A DNA stretch of 64,000 bases. Origin: Weissella diestrammenae. Lineage in GTDB: Bacteria; Bacillota; Bacilli; Lactobacillales; Lactobacillaceae. Of this stretch, positions 7,901 to 16,515 are shown piece after piece. Each line of letters starts with the position of its first letter. Within the stretch, counting starts at the first letter, position 1. Location: positions 1,364,001-1,428,000 of the forward strand of contig NZ_CP060724.1 of NCBI RefSeq assembly GCF_014397255.1. The letters run 5' to 3'. The notes beneath the pieces were generated by a model. That model was not told where the DNA came from. It ran no database searches and saw only the letters and a list, made by a program, of their open reading frames with translations. Made by a program: the position numbers and the translations under genes.

Positions 7901-9046
7901 ATGGGATATTTTACGGACTTCTTAGAACGGATACGGGGTTCTGGGCTAGGGATTAATCATAGGTCAATGTATGAGGTGCATAGACGTCGTAGTTATTGGC
8001 AACGTAATTCAATCTATCTTGATAATATCTACAACAAAATTGCTACTGATGTGGCGATGATGAAGTTTAAGCACATCAGAGTGACACGGAACTCGAATGC
8101 AGCAGATAACATGGAATGGTTTGAATTTAGTGACCTATCTAATGTATTGACGTTATCGCCAAATGAATATGAAGCGCCGTTTGTCTTTTGGTCGAATGTT
8201 ATTCGAGATATGCTACAAAATCAAGTGTCTATTGTAGTTCCAGTCTATGAAAAAGGAACGCTTGTTAAATTGCAACGAGTGCAAGGCAATGCTAATTTCA
8301 ATCCAGATGGTACGGTAAATATTGTGGTTGATGAAATTAGTAAGGTGGTAAATATTGCTGATATTTGGATATTTGAAAATCCTAAGCAAAATATCAGTGC
8401 ACAATTAGGCGAAATTACTAAGTTGATTGACGACAATTTACATGCATTATCAAGTAAGTTGAATGATAATTCAGGCATTCGTGGTTTACTCCATTTACCA
8501 ACACGAGCGGCAACTGATGACATCGAAGATAGAATGAATAAACGATTAACCGCATTCTATGACACGGGTAAAGATGGTGGTGTTTCGTATCTTGAAAAGG
8601 GTGAAGAATTTCAAGAATTATCACAGACGTATGGTGGAACTGCTAGTGCTGATGAATTGGAGTTCTTAAAATCTCAACTCTATAACGCTTTCGGCATTAA
8701 CGAAAAACTTTTTACAGCTGATTATAACGAAGAACAGTATCGAGCATATTATCAGAGTGTTGTTAAAGTTTATACCCGGGTAATTTCAGAAGAGATTAAT
8801 CGAAAGATATTTACTAAAACAGCACGTAGGCAAGGACAAAAAGTGCTTGTCTATATTGATATGTTCGATATTGCAAGTTTGAAGGACTTGAATGATTTTG
8901 CGTTTAGGCAAAAGTATTCTGGTAACTTCAACTCAAATGAAATCCGTGAAATGTTTGGTTATGGGGCTTACGAAGGCGGCGATACATTTGAGACTAATAA
9001 GAATGCGATACCGATTGAGGCACTGCATTCTGGAAAGGAGGAATAA
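7901..9046 (+). CDS. Phage portal protein (HK97 family)
   Basis: The start at ATG 7901 is preferred (ggaggtgattagc upstream) over the in-frame codon at 7886; this gives 381 residues. The sequence fits the Phage_portal family (PF04860), with an N-terminal clip and wing region and the conserved late segment AFGINEKLFTADYNEEQYRAYYQSVVKVYTRVI typical of the portal stem helix. Twelve copies form the ring at the capsid vertex through which terL moves DNA. The protease gene follows after one base. Confidence 0.9.
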   Translation: MGYFTDFLERIRGSGLGINHRSMYEVHRRRSYWQRNSIYLDNIYNKIATDVAMMKFKHIRVTRNSNAADNMEWFEFSDLSNVLTLSPNEYEAPFVFWSNVIRDMLQNQVSIVVPVYEKGTLVKLQRVQGNANFNPDGTVNIVVDEISKVVNIADIWIFENPKQNISAQLGEITKLIDDNLHALSSKLNDNSGIRGLLHLPTRAATDDIEDRMNKRLTAFYDTGKDGGVSYLEKGEEFQELSQTYGGTASADELEFLKSQLYNAFGINEKLFTADYNEEQYRAYYQSVVKVYTRVISEEINRKIFTKTARRQGQKVLVYIDMFDIASLKDLNDFAFRQKYSGNFNSNEIREMFGYGAYEGGDTFETNKNAIPIEALHSGKEE

Positions 9047-9047
9047 G

Positions 9048-9599
9048 ATGGCAGGTTTACGAAATAAAGGAATGATGGTTAAGGCTGTGTCACCTGAAGA
9101 GCGTGATGCAGCCTTTCATTTTAAGGGTTACTTATCCACTTATGGCAATGCTGATCGTGATGGAGATGTCATTAACAAGGGTGCGTTTGATGACAGTATC
9201 AAAAAGCATTCAATTGTACCGATGCTATTCAATCATGACCGCAATAAAGTAATTGGGAAACTCGAATTATCGAGCGATGACCACGGTTTGAAAGTTGAAG
9301 GCACTTTGAATCTTAATGATCCAGAAGCTAATCGAGTCAAAGAGCTACTTGATATGGGCGCACTTGATTCAATGTCTGTTGGTATGGCCATTAAAGGCTA
9401 TGATCCAATCGATGCTGAACGTCCATATGGTGGCTGGGAGATTAAACAAGCAGATGTCTATGAGGGTTCAGTTGTGACCATTCCAGCAAATGAAATGGCT
9501 GTGATTGAAGAAGTAAAGTCACTTGATGCAGAAGACAGGAAAGAGCTAGCAGCATTACGTCTTGAAAAGCGTAAGTCAGAAGCACTGGCACGTTTTTAA
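9048..9599 (+). CDS. HK97-family prohead maturation protease
   Basis: The start at ATG 9048 with aaaggaggaataag upstream gives 183 residues, the usual size. The Peptidase_S78 fold is recognisable. GYLSTYGNADRDGDVINKGAF is followed by the catalytic His in MLFNHDR and the catalytic Ser in DSMSVGM, then SVVTIPANEMA. It cleaves the capsid N-terminal delta domain and itself during head maturation. An upstream open frame from 8892 overlaps the portal gene and is not used. Confidence 0.92.
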   Translation: MAGLRNKGMMVKAVSPEERDAAFHFKGYLSTYGNADRDGDVINKGAFDDSIKKHSIVPMLFNHDRNKVIGKLELSSDDHGLKVEGTLNLNDPEANRVKELLDMGALDSMSVGMAIKGYDPIDAERPYGGWEIKQADVYEGSVVTIPANEMAVIEEVKSLDAEDRKELAALRLEKRKSEALARF

Positions 9600-9614
9600 T
9601 TAAAGGAGAATAAC

Positions 9615-10940
9615 ATGAAAAAGTCACTATTAGAATTACGCGAAAAGCAAACATCATTAATGTCTGATATTGCAGGATATGAAAAGCAATTAGATGGCAT
9701 GAAAATCAAGGTTAAGGAAGCAACTGCTGAGGACCAAATCGCACAAATCGAAAAGGACCAAGAAACAGTGAATACTGCCTTGGAAGCAGCAAAAACAGAA
9801 TTGCAAGATGTTGATTCCGAAGCTGAAACGGTTGAGGAAGAAATGAAATCATTAGCTATGAAAGGGAAACAAAAGATGGCCGAAGATAAGAATAAGACTA
9901 TTACACCAGCCAAAGACTATTTGAAGTCTAAGGCTGCAATGGAAGACTTCGCTAATATTATCGCCAAGAATGCAGGGGCTGATAAAGAAGACGTGGCAAA
10001 GGCATGGGAAAAGAATCTTGCTACCAAGGGTATTACTAATCCAGAATCAATTTTGCCACAAGCTGTTGTAACGGCAATTTCTGATGCATTTGAGAATTCA
10101 GGTTCATTGTTCGCTACTTTGTCAAAGACAGGGCTTACTGTTTACCGTGAGGCTTATAACACGGTTACAGACGAGACCGGACGTGCTAATGGACACAAGC
10201 GTGGAAAAGACAAGCAAGAGCAAGTCATTACGTTGTCTGACAAGACAATTCGTGCGCAATACATTTACAAGTACATCACACTTGATCGCGAAACATTACG
10301 TGAGAATCAAGATACTGGTGCAATTATTAAGTATGTTTTGCAAGAATTGCCACAACGTATTGTGATGGAATTGGAACGTGCAGCTATTATCGGTGATGGC
10401 CGATTAAAAGATGCTGATGATAAGGTTACATCATACGAAGCGGTGGTTGATGCAGACGCGGCTTACACAGCTAAGATGACGCGTACAGATGCAGCATTGC
10501 TTGTCGATTTAATTAATCTTGATGCTGAAATCACAGCAGAAGGTTCTCGCTATTTGGTTATGAATCGTCGTACTTTGGCATCAATGAAGACTACTCTTGA
10601 TGCTAATGGTAATTTGGCATATCCAGTTGGTACAGACTTTGCTGCATTATTGGGTGTTAAGGCTATCTTCACACCTGATTGGTTCGAAGAAGGTACTGAC
10701 GGTGCACCTATGGTAGTTGAATATGTGGGGGACGCATATAAGATTGTCGGAGATAGCACGATTGATTCTTACGATAACTTTATTTTGGCCAAGAATAAGC
10801 ATGAGTACTTGCAAGAAATCTACTCAGGTGGAGCATTGGTGAAGCCAAAGTCAGGTGCCGTATTGTTAGCTAAGGCAGCAGCTGGCGGTGGTACTAAGAA
10901 TACTCAAAAGCAAGAAGAATCTGACCCCGCAGAAGGTTAA
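9615..10940 (+). CDS. Major capsid protein (HK97 fold) with scaffold delta domain
   Basis: A 441-residue protein with an aaaggagaa ribosome site. Residues 1-110 are a charged coiled coil (the delta or scaffold domain removed by the protease encoded just upstream). The remainder is an HK97-type capsid subunit with the recognisable E-loop region around TDETGRANGHKRGKDKQ and the ALERAAIIGDG-like segment. It forms the icosahedral head. The C-terminal tail is Ala, Gly and Glu rich. If the neighbouring cassette is CmdTAC-like, capsid synthesis could be relevant to its triggering. Confidence 0.92.
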   Translation: MKKSLLELREKQTSLMSDIAGYEKQLDGMKIKVKEATAEDQIAQIEKDQETVNTALEAAKTELQDVDSEAETVEEEMKSLAMKGKQKMAEDKNKTITPAKDYLKSKAAMEDFANIIAKNAGADKEDVAKAWEKNLATKGITNPESILPQAVVTAISDAFENSGSLFATLSKTGLTVYREAYNTVTDETGRANGHKRGKDKQEQVITLSDKTIRAQYIYKYITLDRETLRENQDTGAIIKYVLQELPQRIVMELERAAIIGDGRLKDADDKVTSYEAVVDADAAYTAKMTRTDAALLVDLINLDAEITAEGSRYLVMNRRTLASMKTTLDANGNLAYPVGTDFAALLGVKAIFTPDWFEEGTDGAPMVVEYVGDAYKIVGDSTIDSYDNFILAKNKHEYLQEIYSGGALVKPKSGAVLLAKAAAGGGTKNTQKQEESDPAEG

Positions 10941-10952
10941 TAGGTGAATAAT

Positions 10953-11129
10953 ATGGTTTACAACGTATTAACGGCATTCAAGGATAAGTTAGATGGAAAA
11001 ATCTACTATCCCGGTGACAAATATACAGGTAAGAAAACAAAGGCTCGAATTGCTGATTTGACAAGTTCAGAATATGAACTTGCAGACGGTACATTGGGGC
11101 CTTTTATTGAGCCAGTAGATGCCGAATAG
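10953..11129 (+). CDS. Small head-associated protein
   Basis: ATG 10953 has aggtg six bases upstream and is preferred over GTG 10944, giving 58 residues. The sequence VLTAFKDKLDGKIYYPGDKYTGKKT resembles the short proteins that follow the capsid gene in many Gram-positive siphophages. It has no membrane segment. It may be a head decoration or joining component; the exact role is unknown. Confidence 0.65.
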   Translation: MVYNVLTAFKDKLDGKIYYPGDKYTGKKTKARIADLTSSEYELADGTLGPFIEPVDAE

Positions 11130-11196
11130 CGAACGTATTAAGCGACAATGGCTAAACACATTCAAATGGGGTGAGAAGCCCATAAAGGAGGAATGA
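11119..11196 (+). CDS. Possible 25-residue coupled microprotein
   Basis: A 25-codon frame starts inside the end of the previous gene and ends overlapping the next start (its TGA lies within ATGATGA). It encodes a basic peptide beginning MPNSERIKRQWLNTFKWG. The only support is the perfect coupling arrangement on both sides and the absence of another gene in the gap. It could equally be chance. Confidence 0.25.
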   Translation: MPNSERIKRQWLNTFKWGEKPIKEE

Positions 11197-11525
11197 TGAC
11201 CGTATTAAACGATTTGAAAGAACTTCTTGAAATGGATTCGGACGAAGATATTTTTGATAGTCAATTACTACAGCATGCAAATAGCGGAATTAATTACTTG
11301 AAAAATAATGCTATCCCAATTACTAAGATTGATTTAGATACTGAGCCATGGGATGCAGTTAAAGATGATTATCAAACTGTTTTATCGTGGCTTAATTTAT
11401 TTGTATTGCAACGTTTTGATAGGTCATTAATGAATGGACCGGCTGCAACAAAGCAATGGATTGAATCAGATATGGAAGATTCACTTTATCAATTGAAAAT
11501 CAAATATGATCGGGGGCAATCATGA
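11196..11525 (+). CDS. Head-tail connector (gp6-like adaptor)
   Basis: Strong ribosome site aaaggagga; ATG 11196 has the best spacing, with ATG 11193 as the alternative, giving 109 residues. It is a helical protein with LNDLKELLEMDSDEDIFDSQLLQHANSGINYLKNN, the typical start of phage DNA-packaging and connector proteins (Phage_connect_1/gp6 type). It sits between capsid and head-closure genes. It should form the ring beneath the portal. The last bases overlap the next gene by four (ATGA). Confidence 0.75.
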   Translation: MTVLNDLKELLEMDSDEDIFDSQLLQHANSGINYLKNNAIPITKIDLDTEPWDAVKDDYQTVLSWLNLFVLQRFDRSLMNGPAATKQWIESDMEDSLYQLKIKYDRGQS

Positions 11526-11824
11526 AATCAACGCGAACATCAGTAAGGATTTTCTACTCAGAGATGGTTGAAGTTGAGCCCGGTGTTTGGGAAAAAGAAT
11601 TCACTTCAAAGCGAGTGAAAGCTGAACAAGAGAATGTATTTCAAACACGCCGTGATACAGCCTTAAAAGACGGTATGCCAATTTCGGCACGTTTTGTTAT
11701 CCGTGAGGATGTATCAATGAACGCTGATTATGTCGAGTGGAAAAAATCAAAGTACAAGATTAGATCACTTGTACCAGATATTACTTCTCACTTTGCAGTA
11801 CTTGAACTTGGCGAGTTGATGTGA
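11522..11824 (+). CDS. Head closure / head-tail joining protein
   Basis: A 100-residue beta-rich protein whose start overlaps the preceding stop by four bases (ATGA). Its size, order and sequence pattern (RISARFVIRE-like strand, VEWKKSKYKIRSLVPD) fit the SPP1 gp16 / Phage_H_T_join type head-closure proteins that seal the connector and dock the tail. Confidence 0.7.
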   Translation: MKSTRTSVRIFYSEMVEVEPGVWEKEFTSKRVKAEQENVFQTRRDTALKDGMPISARFVIREDVSMNADYVEWKKSKYKIRSLVPDITSHFAVLELGELM

Positions 11825-11831
11825 GGTGCTT

Positions 11832-12176
11832 ATGAAAAAGTATTTTACACGTGCAGAAGTGCAAAAAATTCTAAGTCAGAATGCTTTGCATGCAGAAGCT
11901 AATTATTTAGACAGAGAGTCTGATGATAGTCCTGATAATTTCATCGTCTATTTTCGACTTAGTCCTAATGCAACCGTTTATGCTGATGACCAAGTGCATA
12001 TCAGGAAAGCATTGTTACAGGTTAGCCATTATCACAAGCGAAAGCTTGATAATATCAGCCAGTTAATGGTCGATAATTTCAATGTTGAGCCTGCTGCATT
12101 CGATATAAAGGATATAAATTCTGATTATTATGCAACTCATTATCGTGTTGAGATATTTACGGGGGGTGAATGGTAA
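11832..12176 (+). CDS. Probable tail terminator/completion protein
   Basis: ATG 11832 has gaggtg upstream, giving 114 residues; the in-frame GTG at 11826 is too close to that site. It lies between head closure and the gp10-like neck protein. The C-terminal half (YYATHYRVEIFTGGEW) has the alternating pattern of tail-completion proteins that cap the tail tube. The order of this and the next gene can vary between phages, so the two roles could be exchanged. The stop overlaps the next start (TAATG). Confidence 0.5.
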   Translation: MKKYFTRAEVQKILSQNALHAEANYLDRESDDSPDNFIVYFRLSPNATVYADDQVHIRKALLQVSHYHKRKLDNISQLMVDNFNVEPAAFDIKDINSDYYATHYRVEIFTGGEW

Positions 12177-12547
12177 TGGGATCAGGTTCAATTGATGTTT
12201 ATGATTTGAAAATTGACCTTACAAGTGGCATCAAAGAAGTTCTTGAAAAAACTGGTAAAGACGCGGCTGCGGATATTGCCAATAATTCACCAACAGGAAC
12301 TACTGGACGCTATAAAGCTGGGTGGACTTCACAGTTGATTAATGGTGGTAAGACAGTAGCCATTTATAACAATGGTAAGGATGCCACATTAACGCACTTG
12401 CTTGAATTTGGTACAGCAAAGCGTACTACAAAATCAGGTAAAAACACTGGTGTTATGTCACCAAGAGAGCATATTAGGCCAGCATATAACAGGGCTAAGG
12501 CTAAGTACTTAAACGACTTAAACAAAATTATTATTAAACCAGAATAG
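12176..12547 (+). CDS. HK97 gp10-type neck/tail-component protein
   Basis: ATG 12176 is chosen because the GGGGGGTG site is correctly spaced from it; this gives 123 residues. SPTGTTGRYKAGWTSQ, LTHLLEFGTAKRT and SPREHIRPAYNRAK match the HK97-gp10-like family signature (a G-x-Y-x-x-G-W motif, an H-x-x-E-F-G motif and a final P-H-I-R-P). These proteins join head and tail. One-base overlap with the preceding stop. Confidence 0.8.
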   Translation: MGSGSIDVYDLKIDLTSGIKEVLEKTGKDAAADIANNSPTGTTGRYKAGWTSQLINGGKTVAIYNNGKDATLTHLLEFGTAKRTTKSGKNTGVMSPREHIRPAYNRAKAKYLNDLNKIIIKPE

Positions 12548-12558
12548 GAGATTTACAC

Positions 12559-13218
12559 ATGGCAAATGATGTAGCTACAACCAAGAAATATGACAAGCGA
12601 ACTGCAACGCATGGTAATTCATGGGGAGCCTTTGCGAAAATTACAAATGATTCAGCTGGTGAGACACAATTTGGGACCCCTAAAATTTTTACTGGATTAC
12701 GAGCTAATAGTTTTGAAACTACGCAAGATTCTAATCCATACTACGCTGACAATTTAGAGCATATCCGTTTAACAGGTGCAAAAGCGGTAGAGGGATCAAT
12801 TAAGGCGTACCAATTCCCACGTCAATTTGCAATTGATCACATGGGTTATAAGGAAACTGAAAACGGTGGACTTATTGACACTGGAACATTTGGAAACTTT
12901 GTATGGCAATTCGTTGAAACAATCACAGACCAGTTCGGTGGAGAGACGGAACAATTAACTATCTATTACAACGTTAAAGCGTCTGCACCAACAGCAGAAA
13001 CAGCTACAGATGAGGATAGTGCTGAACCAAAAGAATTCGAAATTCCTGTGACTGCGTCACCAAATCCAGCTGTAATTGATGGCGATGGTAAGGCCGTCAC
13101 AGTGATGACAATCACAAAGGATGAAAAGAACGCGGCATTGTTCGATTTGGCATATCAACAGGTTATATTACCAGACACAAAGATTCCAAGTGATCCAGAA
13201 ACGCCAGCGGAGGGCTAA
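12559..13218 (+). CDS. Major tail tube protein (phi13 family)
   Basis: A 219-residue protein with a ggagattt ribosome site. The N-terminal 190 residues fit the phi13-type major tail protein of siphophages, including DNLEHIRLTGAKAVEGSIKAYQFP and AIDHMGYKETENGGLIDTG. A short flexible stretch rich in T, E and D at about residues 145-160 precedes the last strands, and the end PETPAEG is a loose tail. It polymerises into the tail tube around the tape measure. The tail chaperone gene follows after three bases. Confidence 0.88.
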   Translation: MANDVATTKKYDKRTATHGNSWGAFAKITNDSAGETQFGTPKIFTGLRANSFETTQDSNPYYADNLEHIRLTGAKAVEGSIKAYQFPRQFAIDHMGYKETENGGLIDTGTFGNFVWQFVETITDQFGGETEQLTIYYNVKASAPTAETATDEDSAEPKEFEIPVTASPNPAVIDGDGKAVTVMTITKDEKNAALFDLAYQQVILPDTKIPSDPETPAEG

Positions 13219-13221
13219 TTG

Positions 13222-13704
13222 ATGCTTAAAAAAATCGTTACATTTTTAGATATTGCGGTCGATGATAGAGGAAACGAGAATGAAGTTGAGCGAAAAGAGA
13301 CGGTTCGTTTCGTGTATACGTTACGAACGTTGAAATTATATGAACAGCGTACTGGGCGGCGATTCTTTTCTGATTATAATCAGGCACTTCAAGCGATGTC
13401 GGAATATTTTACAGGATTCGAAAAAGTTAATGCGGAAGAAGTATCACAAGAACAGATGATGCAAATCCTACCATTACTTTCAGACGAAAAAATCAATACG
13501 TTTTTGATTGAATTGTTGCCAGTACTATTTGCTGAGACCAAGGATGGTGTATTAGTTCAAAGTGAAGTGACGGCGGATGAAGCAGAGAATAGTATGTGGC
13601 TTATGTCATTAGTCAATGTTGAGATGTTTATTGAGGTATTTCAGATGCTATCGCAGCATCAAACATCAAAGAAAAAAACAACTAAGTCAGCGTCAAAAAA
13701 ATAA
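13222..13704 (+). CDS. Tail assembly chaperone, short form (gpG-like)
   Basis: ATG 13222 is preferred (an agcggaggg site lies in the end of the tail tube gene); this gives 160 residues. Its position between tail tube and tape measure is diagnostic. The sequence is helical with a Lys-rich end KKKTTKSASKK. The last codons run through a seven-A slippery sequence at 13695-13701 directly before the TAA, allowing a -1 shift into the second half. The chaperone coats the tape measure during tail assembly and is absent from the virion. Confidence 0.85.
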   Translation: MLKKIVTFLDIAVDDRGNENEVERKETVRFVYTLRTLKLYEQRTGRRFFSDYNQALQAMSEYFTGFEKVNAEEVSQEQMMQILPLLSDEKINTFLIELLPVLFAETKDGVLVQSEVTADEAENSMWLMSLVNVEMFIEVFQMLSQHQTSKKKTTKSASKK

Positions 13705-13874
13705 ATGCGCTTGAAATATATCGGGCTGTTATTTTGTCATCTATATCTGTTGAATGGGCAGAAAATCAACATCTGAATTATTTATTAAATATTCTTGATG
13801 TGGTAAACGAGGATGAAGAAAGTAGAAAGCCAAAAAAGATTTCTAGCGCGGAAGTCAATGCGAATATTGTTTGA
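13222..13874 (+). CDS. Tail assembly chaperone, -1 frameshift long form (gpGT-like)
   Basis: After a -1 slip on AAAAAAA (13695-13701), reading continues as ata aat gcg ctt gaa and stays open for 57 more codons to TGA 13872-13874. The added segment reads INALEIYRAVILSS, then VEWAENQHLNYLLNILDV, and ends SSAEVNANIV. This is the usual T-domain pattern of siphophage tail chaperones. The extension has no own start codon with a ribosome site, which supports programmed frameshifting. It connects the tape measure to the tube subunits. Confidence 0.8.
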
Positions 13875-13926
13875 CGAAGAGACACACATATCGTGTGTCT
13901 TTTTTACATATAGAAAGGAGGAATTT

Positions 13927-16515
13927 ATGGCACAAGAATTTCAAGGCCTGTACGTCAAGTTTGGAGCGAATACTGTCGAGTTCGATAATTCCATAAAGGG
14001 AATTAATAAAGCAATGACCACGTTGAAAAAAGATTATCAGTCGTTAAATAAGCAATCTAAACTTGACCCAGGAAACATAGATACAGCAACAAAGAAATTA
14101 GAGAATCTACAAGAGCAAGCTCGTGTAGGTGCTTTAAAGGTTCAAGAGTTGAAAAACGAACAAGCAGCATTGGGAAAAGAACAGGTAGGTACAGCTGAGT
14201 GGCAGAAATTGCAAACTCAAATCGGACAGACTGAAGCGCAGATGCAAATTGTTAATCGAGCAATAGCGTCTACTAATAAAACTATTTCTGGATTACAACC
14301 CGGTGGATTGTTGACAATTCAACAAGAAGCCAGTGATGTGGCATCTGAATTGGATATTGTTAATCGGAAACTTAAATTAGATCCAACTAATACGGATTTA
14401 TTGGCAAATAAACAACAACTGCTAGCAAAACAAGTTGAATTAGCCGGCAGCAAAGTCGAGGCATTGCGAAAAGAGCAGTCTCAACTTGGTAATCAGGATG
14501 TAAATTCAGCAGAGTGGAAAGAGTATGCAAGAAACATTAGTTTGGCAGAAGTAGAAGCTGATGAACTCAAAGCATCCGTCAAAGATGTTGGGAATGCAAC
14601 CACTGATTCAGGCAATAAGTCTGATGGATTGAAAGAAAAGTTTAGTTGGGGTGCTGTGGCAGGTGGTGCAGCTAAAATTGCGCAAAAAGGAATGGATGCT
14701 GTGTCTGGAAGTCTTGATGCAGCAATTTCACGTGTTGATACAATGGATGCATTTCCTAAGGTACTTCAAAATTTTGGATTTAGTGCTACTGATGCTAAAG
14801 GTGCTACCGAAAAAATGGCAAAGTCTATTGAAGGACTGCCAACGACTATGGATCAAGCTGTTTCAGCGGTTCAAGGGTATGTTGGAGCAACTGGAAATCT
14901 AGACCAATCTGTTGATTTGTTTCAAGCAACAAATGATGCTGCGATGGTATTTGCTCAAGGCAGTAGCGAAGCTGTGGACCAATTTTCAAGAGCATATCAG
15001 CAAAGTCTTTCAGCTGGAAAAGTTGAAGCAGAAAACTTTAATAGTATGAATGAATCAATGCCAGGGTTGATGAATAAGGTTGCTGAATCAATGGGGATGT
15101 CAATGGCAGACTTAAAAAGTGGCTTGAGTGATGGCAGTGTTTCCATTGAGGATTTTAACAAATCATTTACTAACTTAGACCAACAGGGCGGAGCAGGTAT
15201 GCAATCTCTTGCAAAATCTGCGCAGGATAGTTCTGGTGGAATCAAGACGACAATGCAGAACGTTAAAACTGAGATTGTTAAAACAATTGCAGGCATAATT
15301 GAAGCGGTGGGTTCTGACAACATTAAAAATGCATTTAAAGCTATTCAGGACGCAATCAAAGGAGTTGTAGATTTTGTAAAGAAAAATAGTGATTGGTTAA
15401 AACCGTTGGCTGCTGGAATTGCTATCATTGTTGCTGGATTTAAATTGTGGACCACTGCGATCAAAGTTTGGCAAGCCGCTGTAAAAATAGCGACAGCAGT
15501 CCAAACAGCATTCAATATTGTTATGGATGCCAATCCCATAAGTTTGATTATTATTGCGATTGCAGCGTTAGTCGCTGGATTGGTTTATTTTTTCACTCAA
15601 ACAAAAACAGGTCAACAGATTGTAAAAGCAGTATGGGATGCAATAAAGAATGCTATACAGAGTGTTGTTGATTGGTTTACCAACACCGCATTACCCGCAA
15701 TTCAGTCATTTATTGACGGAGTTAAAAACGTATTTCAATCAATTGGTGATTTCATCAGTAATGTTTGGCATGGCATATTAAACGTTATTCAGACGGTAAT
15801 TAACGGTATTGTTCAATTTGTTTCTGATGGGTGGAATGGACTAGTTTCCACTATCACAAGTGTTGTCACTACAATTAGTAATGTCATATCTAGTGTTTGG
15901 AATGGAATTGTTAATTTCATTAAAGGGGCCGTTGATTCAATTTCATCAACAATTTCAAACGTTTTCGGTGCGATTGGTAATTTTATATCGGGCGTATGGA
16001 ACGGAATTGCCAATGGTGTATCAAGTGCATGGAATGGTATTGTGAATTCTGTTAAAAATGCTGTATCAGGTGTTTGGAACGCAATTACTAGCACGTTTGG
16101 CAAAATTGGCGGATATATTTCTGGCGTATGGGATGACATCATTGGGACGGTTTCTACATGGGGCGGTAAGATTATTGACAGTATTGTTAATGGTTTGTCT
16201 GGTTTGGGTAGTGCAATTTCTAATGCTGTCTCGAATGCTATTAAATCAGTTGGTGGTGTAGTTGGTAAAGTTATCGATAAGATATTAGGTAAGTCGGCTG
16301 GATCATTAAATCTAGGTATGGATGGCGTTAATGGTTCGGGTGCAATCAATGCGCACGGATTGTTTGCTGTTAAATCAATGGGCGTTCCAGAGGTTACTAA
16401 TAATATGGGTGCTCGTACGTCATTGAACATCAATGTAACTGCTAATAATGCAAACGGTCAAGATATTGCACGTGATATTGAGCGAGCAATGGTAAGGAGG
16501 GTATTCAGACGATGA
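13927..16515 (+). CDS. Tape measure protein
   Basis: ATG 13927 after agaaaggaggaattt gives 862 residues. The N-terminal half is coiled coil with repeated KLDPTNTDLL and LEALRKEQ-type heptads. The middle (about 330-470) is the TMP core, including MDQAVSAVQGYVGATGNLDQ. Hydrophobic segments follow at about 495-515 and 535-560. The C-terminal third holds spaced Trp-Asn-Gly repeats (WNGIVN, VWNGIAN). It sets tail length and may form the DNA channel in the membrane. By length the tail should be roughly 130 nm (inference). Confidence 0.92.
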   Translation: MAQEFQGLYVKFGANTVEFDNSIKGINKAMTTLKKDYQSLNKQSKLDPGNIDTATKKLENLQEQARVGALKVQELKNEQAALGKEQVGTAEWQKLQTQIGQTEAQMQIVNRAIASTNKTISGLQPGGLLTIQQEASDVASELDIVNRKLKLDPTNTDLLANKQQLLAKQVELAGSKVEALRKEQSQLGNQDVNSAEWKEYARNISLAEVEADELKASVKDVGNATTDSGNKSDGLKEKFSWGAVAGGAAKIAQKGMDAVSGSLDAAISRVDTMDAFPKVLQNFGFSATDAKGATEKMAKSIEGLPTTMDQAVSAVQGYVGATGNLDQSVDLFQATNDAAMVFAQGSSEAVDQFSRAYQQSLSAGKVEAENFNSMNESMPGLMNKVAESMGMSMADLKSGLSDGSVSIEDFNKSFTNLDQQGGAGMQSLAKSAQDSSGGIKTTMQNVKTEIVKTIAGIIEAVGSDNIKNAFKAIQDAIKGVVDFVKKNSDWLKPLAAGIAIIVAGFKLWTTAIKVWQAAVKIATAVQTAFNIVMDANPISLIIIAIAALVAGLVYFFTQTKTGQQIVKAVWDAIKNAIQSVVDWFTNTALPAIQSFIDGVKNVFQSIGDFISNVWHGILNVIQTVINGIVQFVSDGWNGLVSTITSVVTTISNVISSVWNGIVNFIKGAVDSISSTISNVFGAIGNFISGVWNGIANGVSSAWNGIVNSVKNAVSGVWNAITSTFGKIGGYISGVWDDIIGTVSTWGGKIIDSIVNGLSGLGSAISNAVSNAIKSVGGVVGKVIDKILGKSAGSLNLGMDGVNGSGAINAHGLFAVKSMGVPEVTNNMGARTSLNINVTANNANGQDIARDIERAMVRRVFRR

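Noticed and set aside
15813-16433. 206-codon open frame on the minus strand inside the tape measure gene
   Set aside because: Antisense shadow of the repetitive Trp-Asn-Gly region; product is Pro/Leu/Thr-rich and without start signals.
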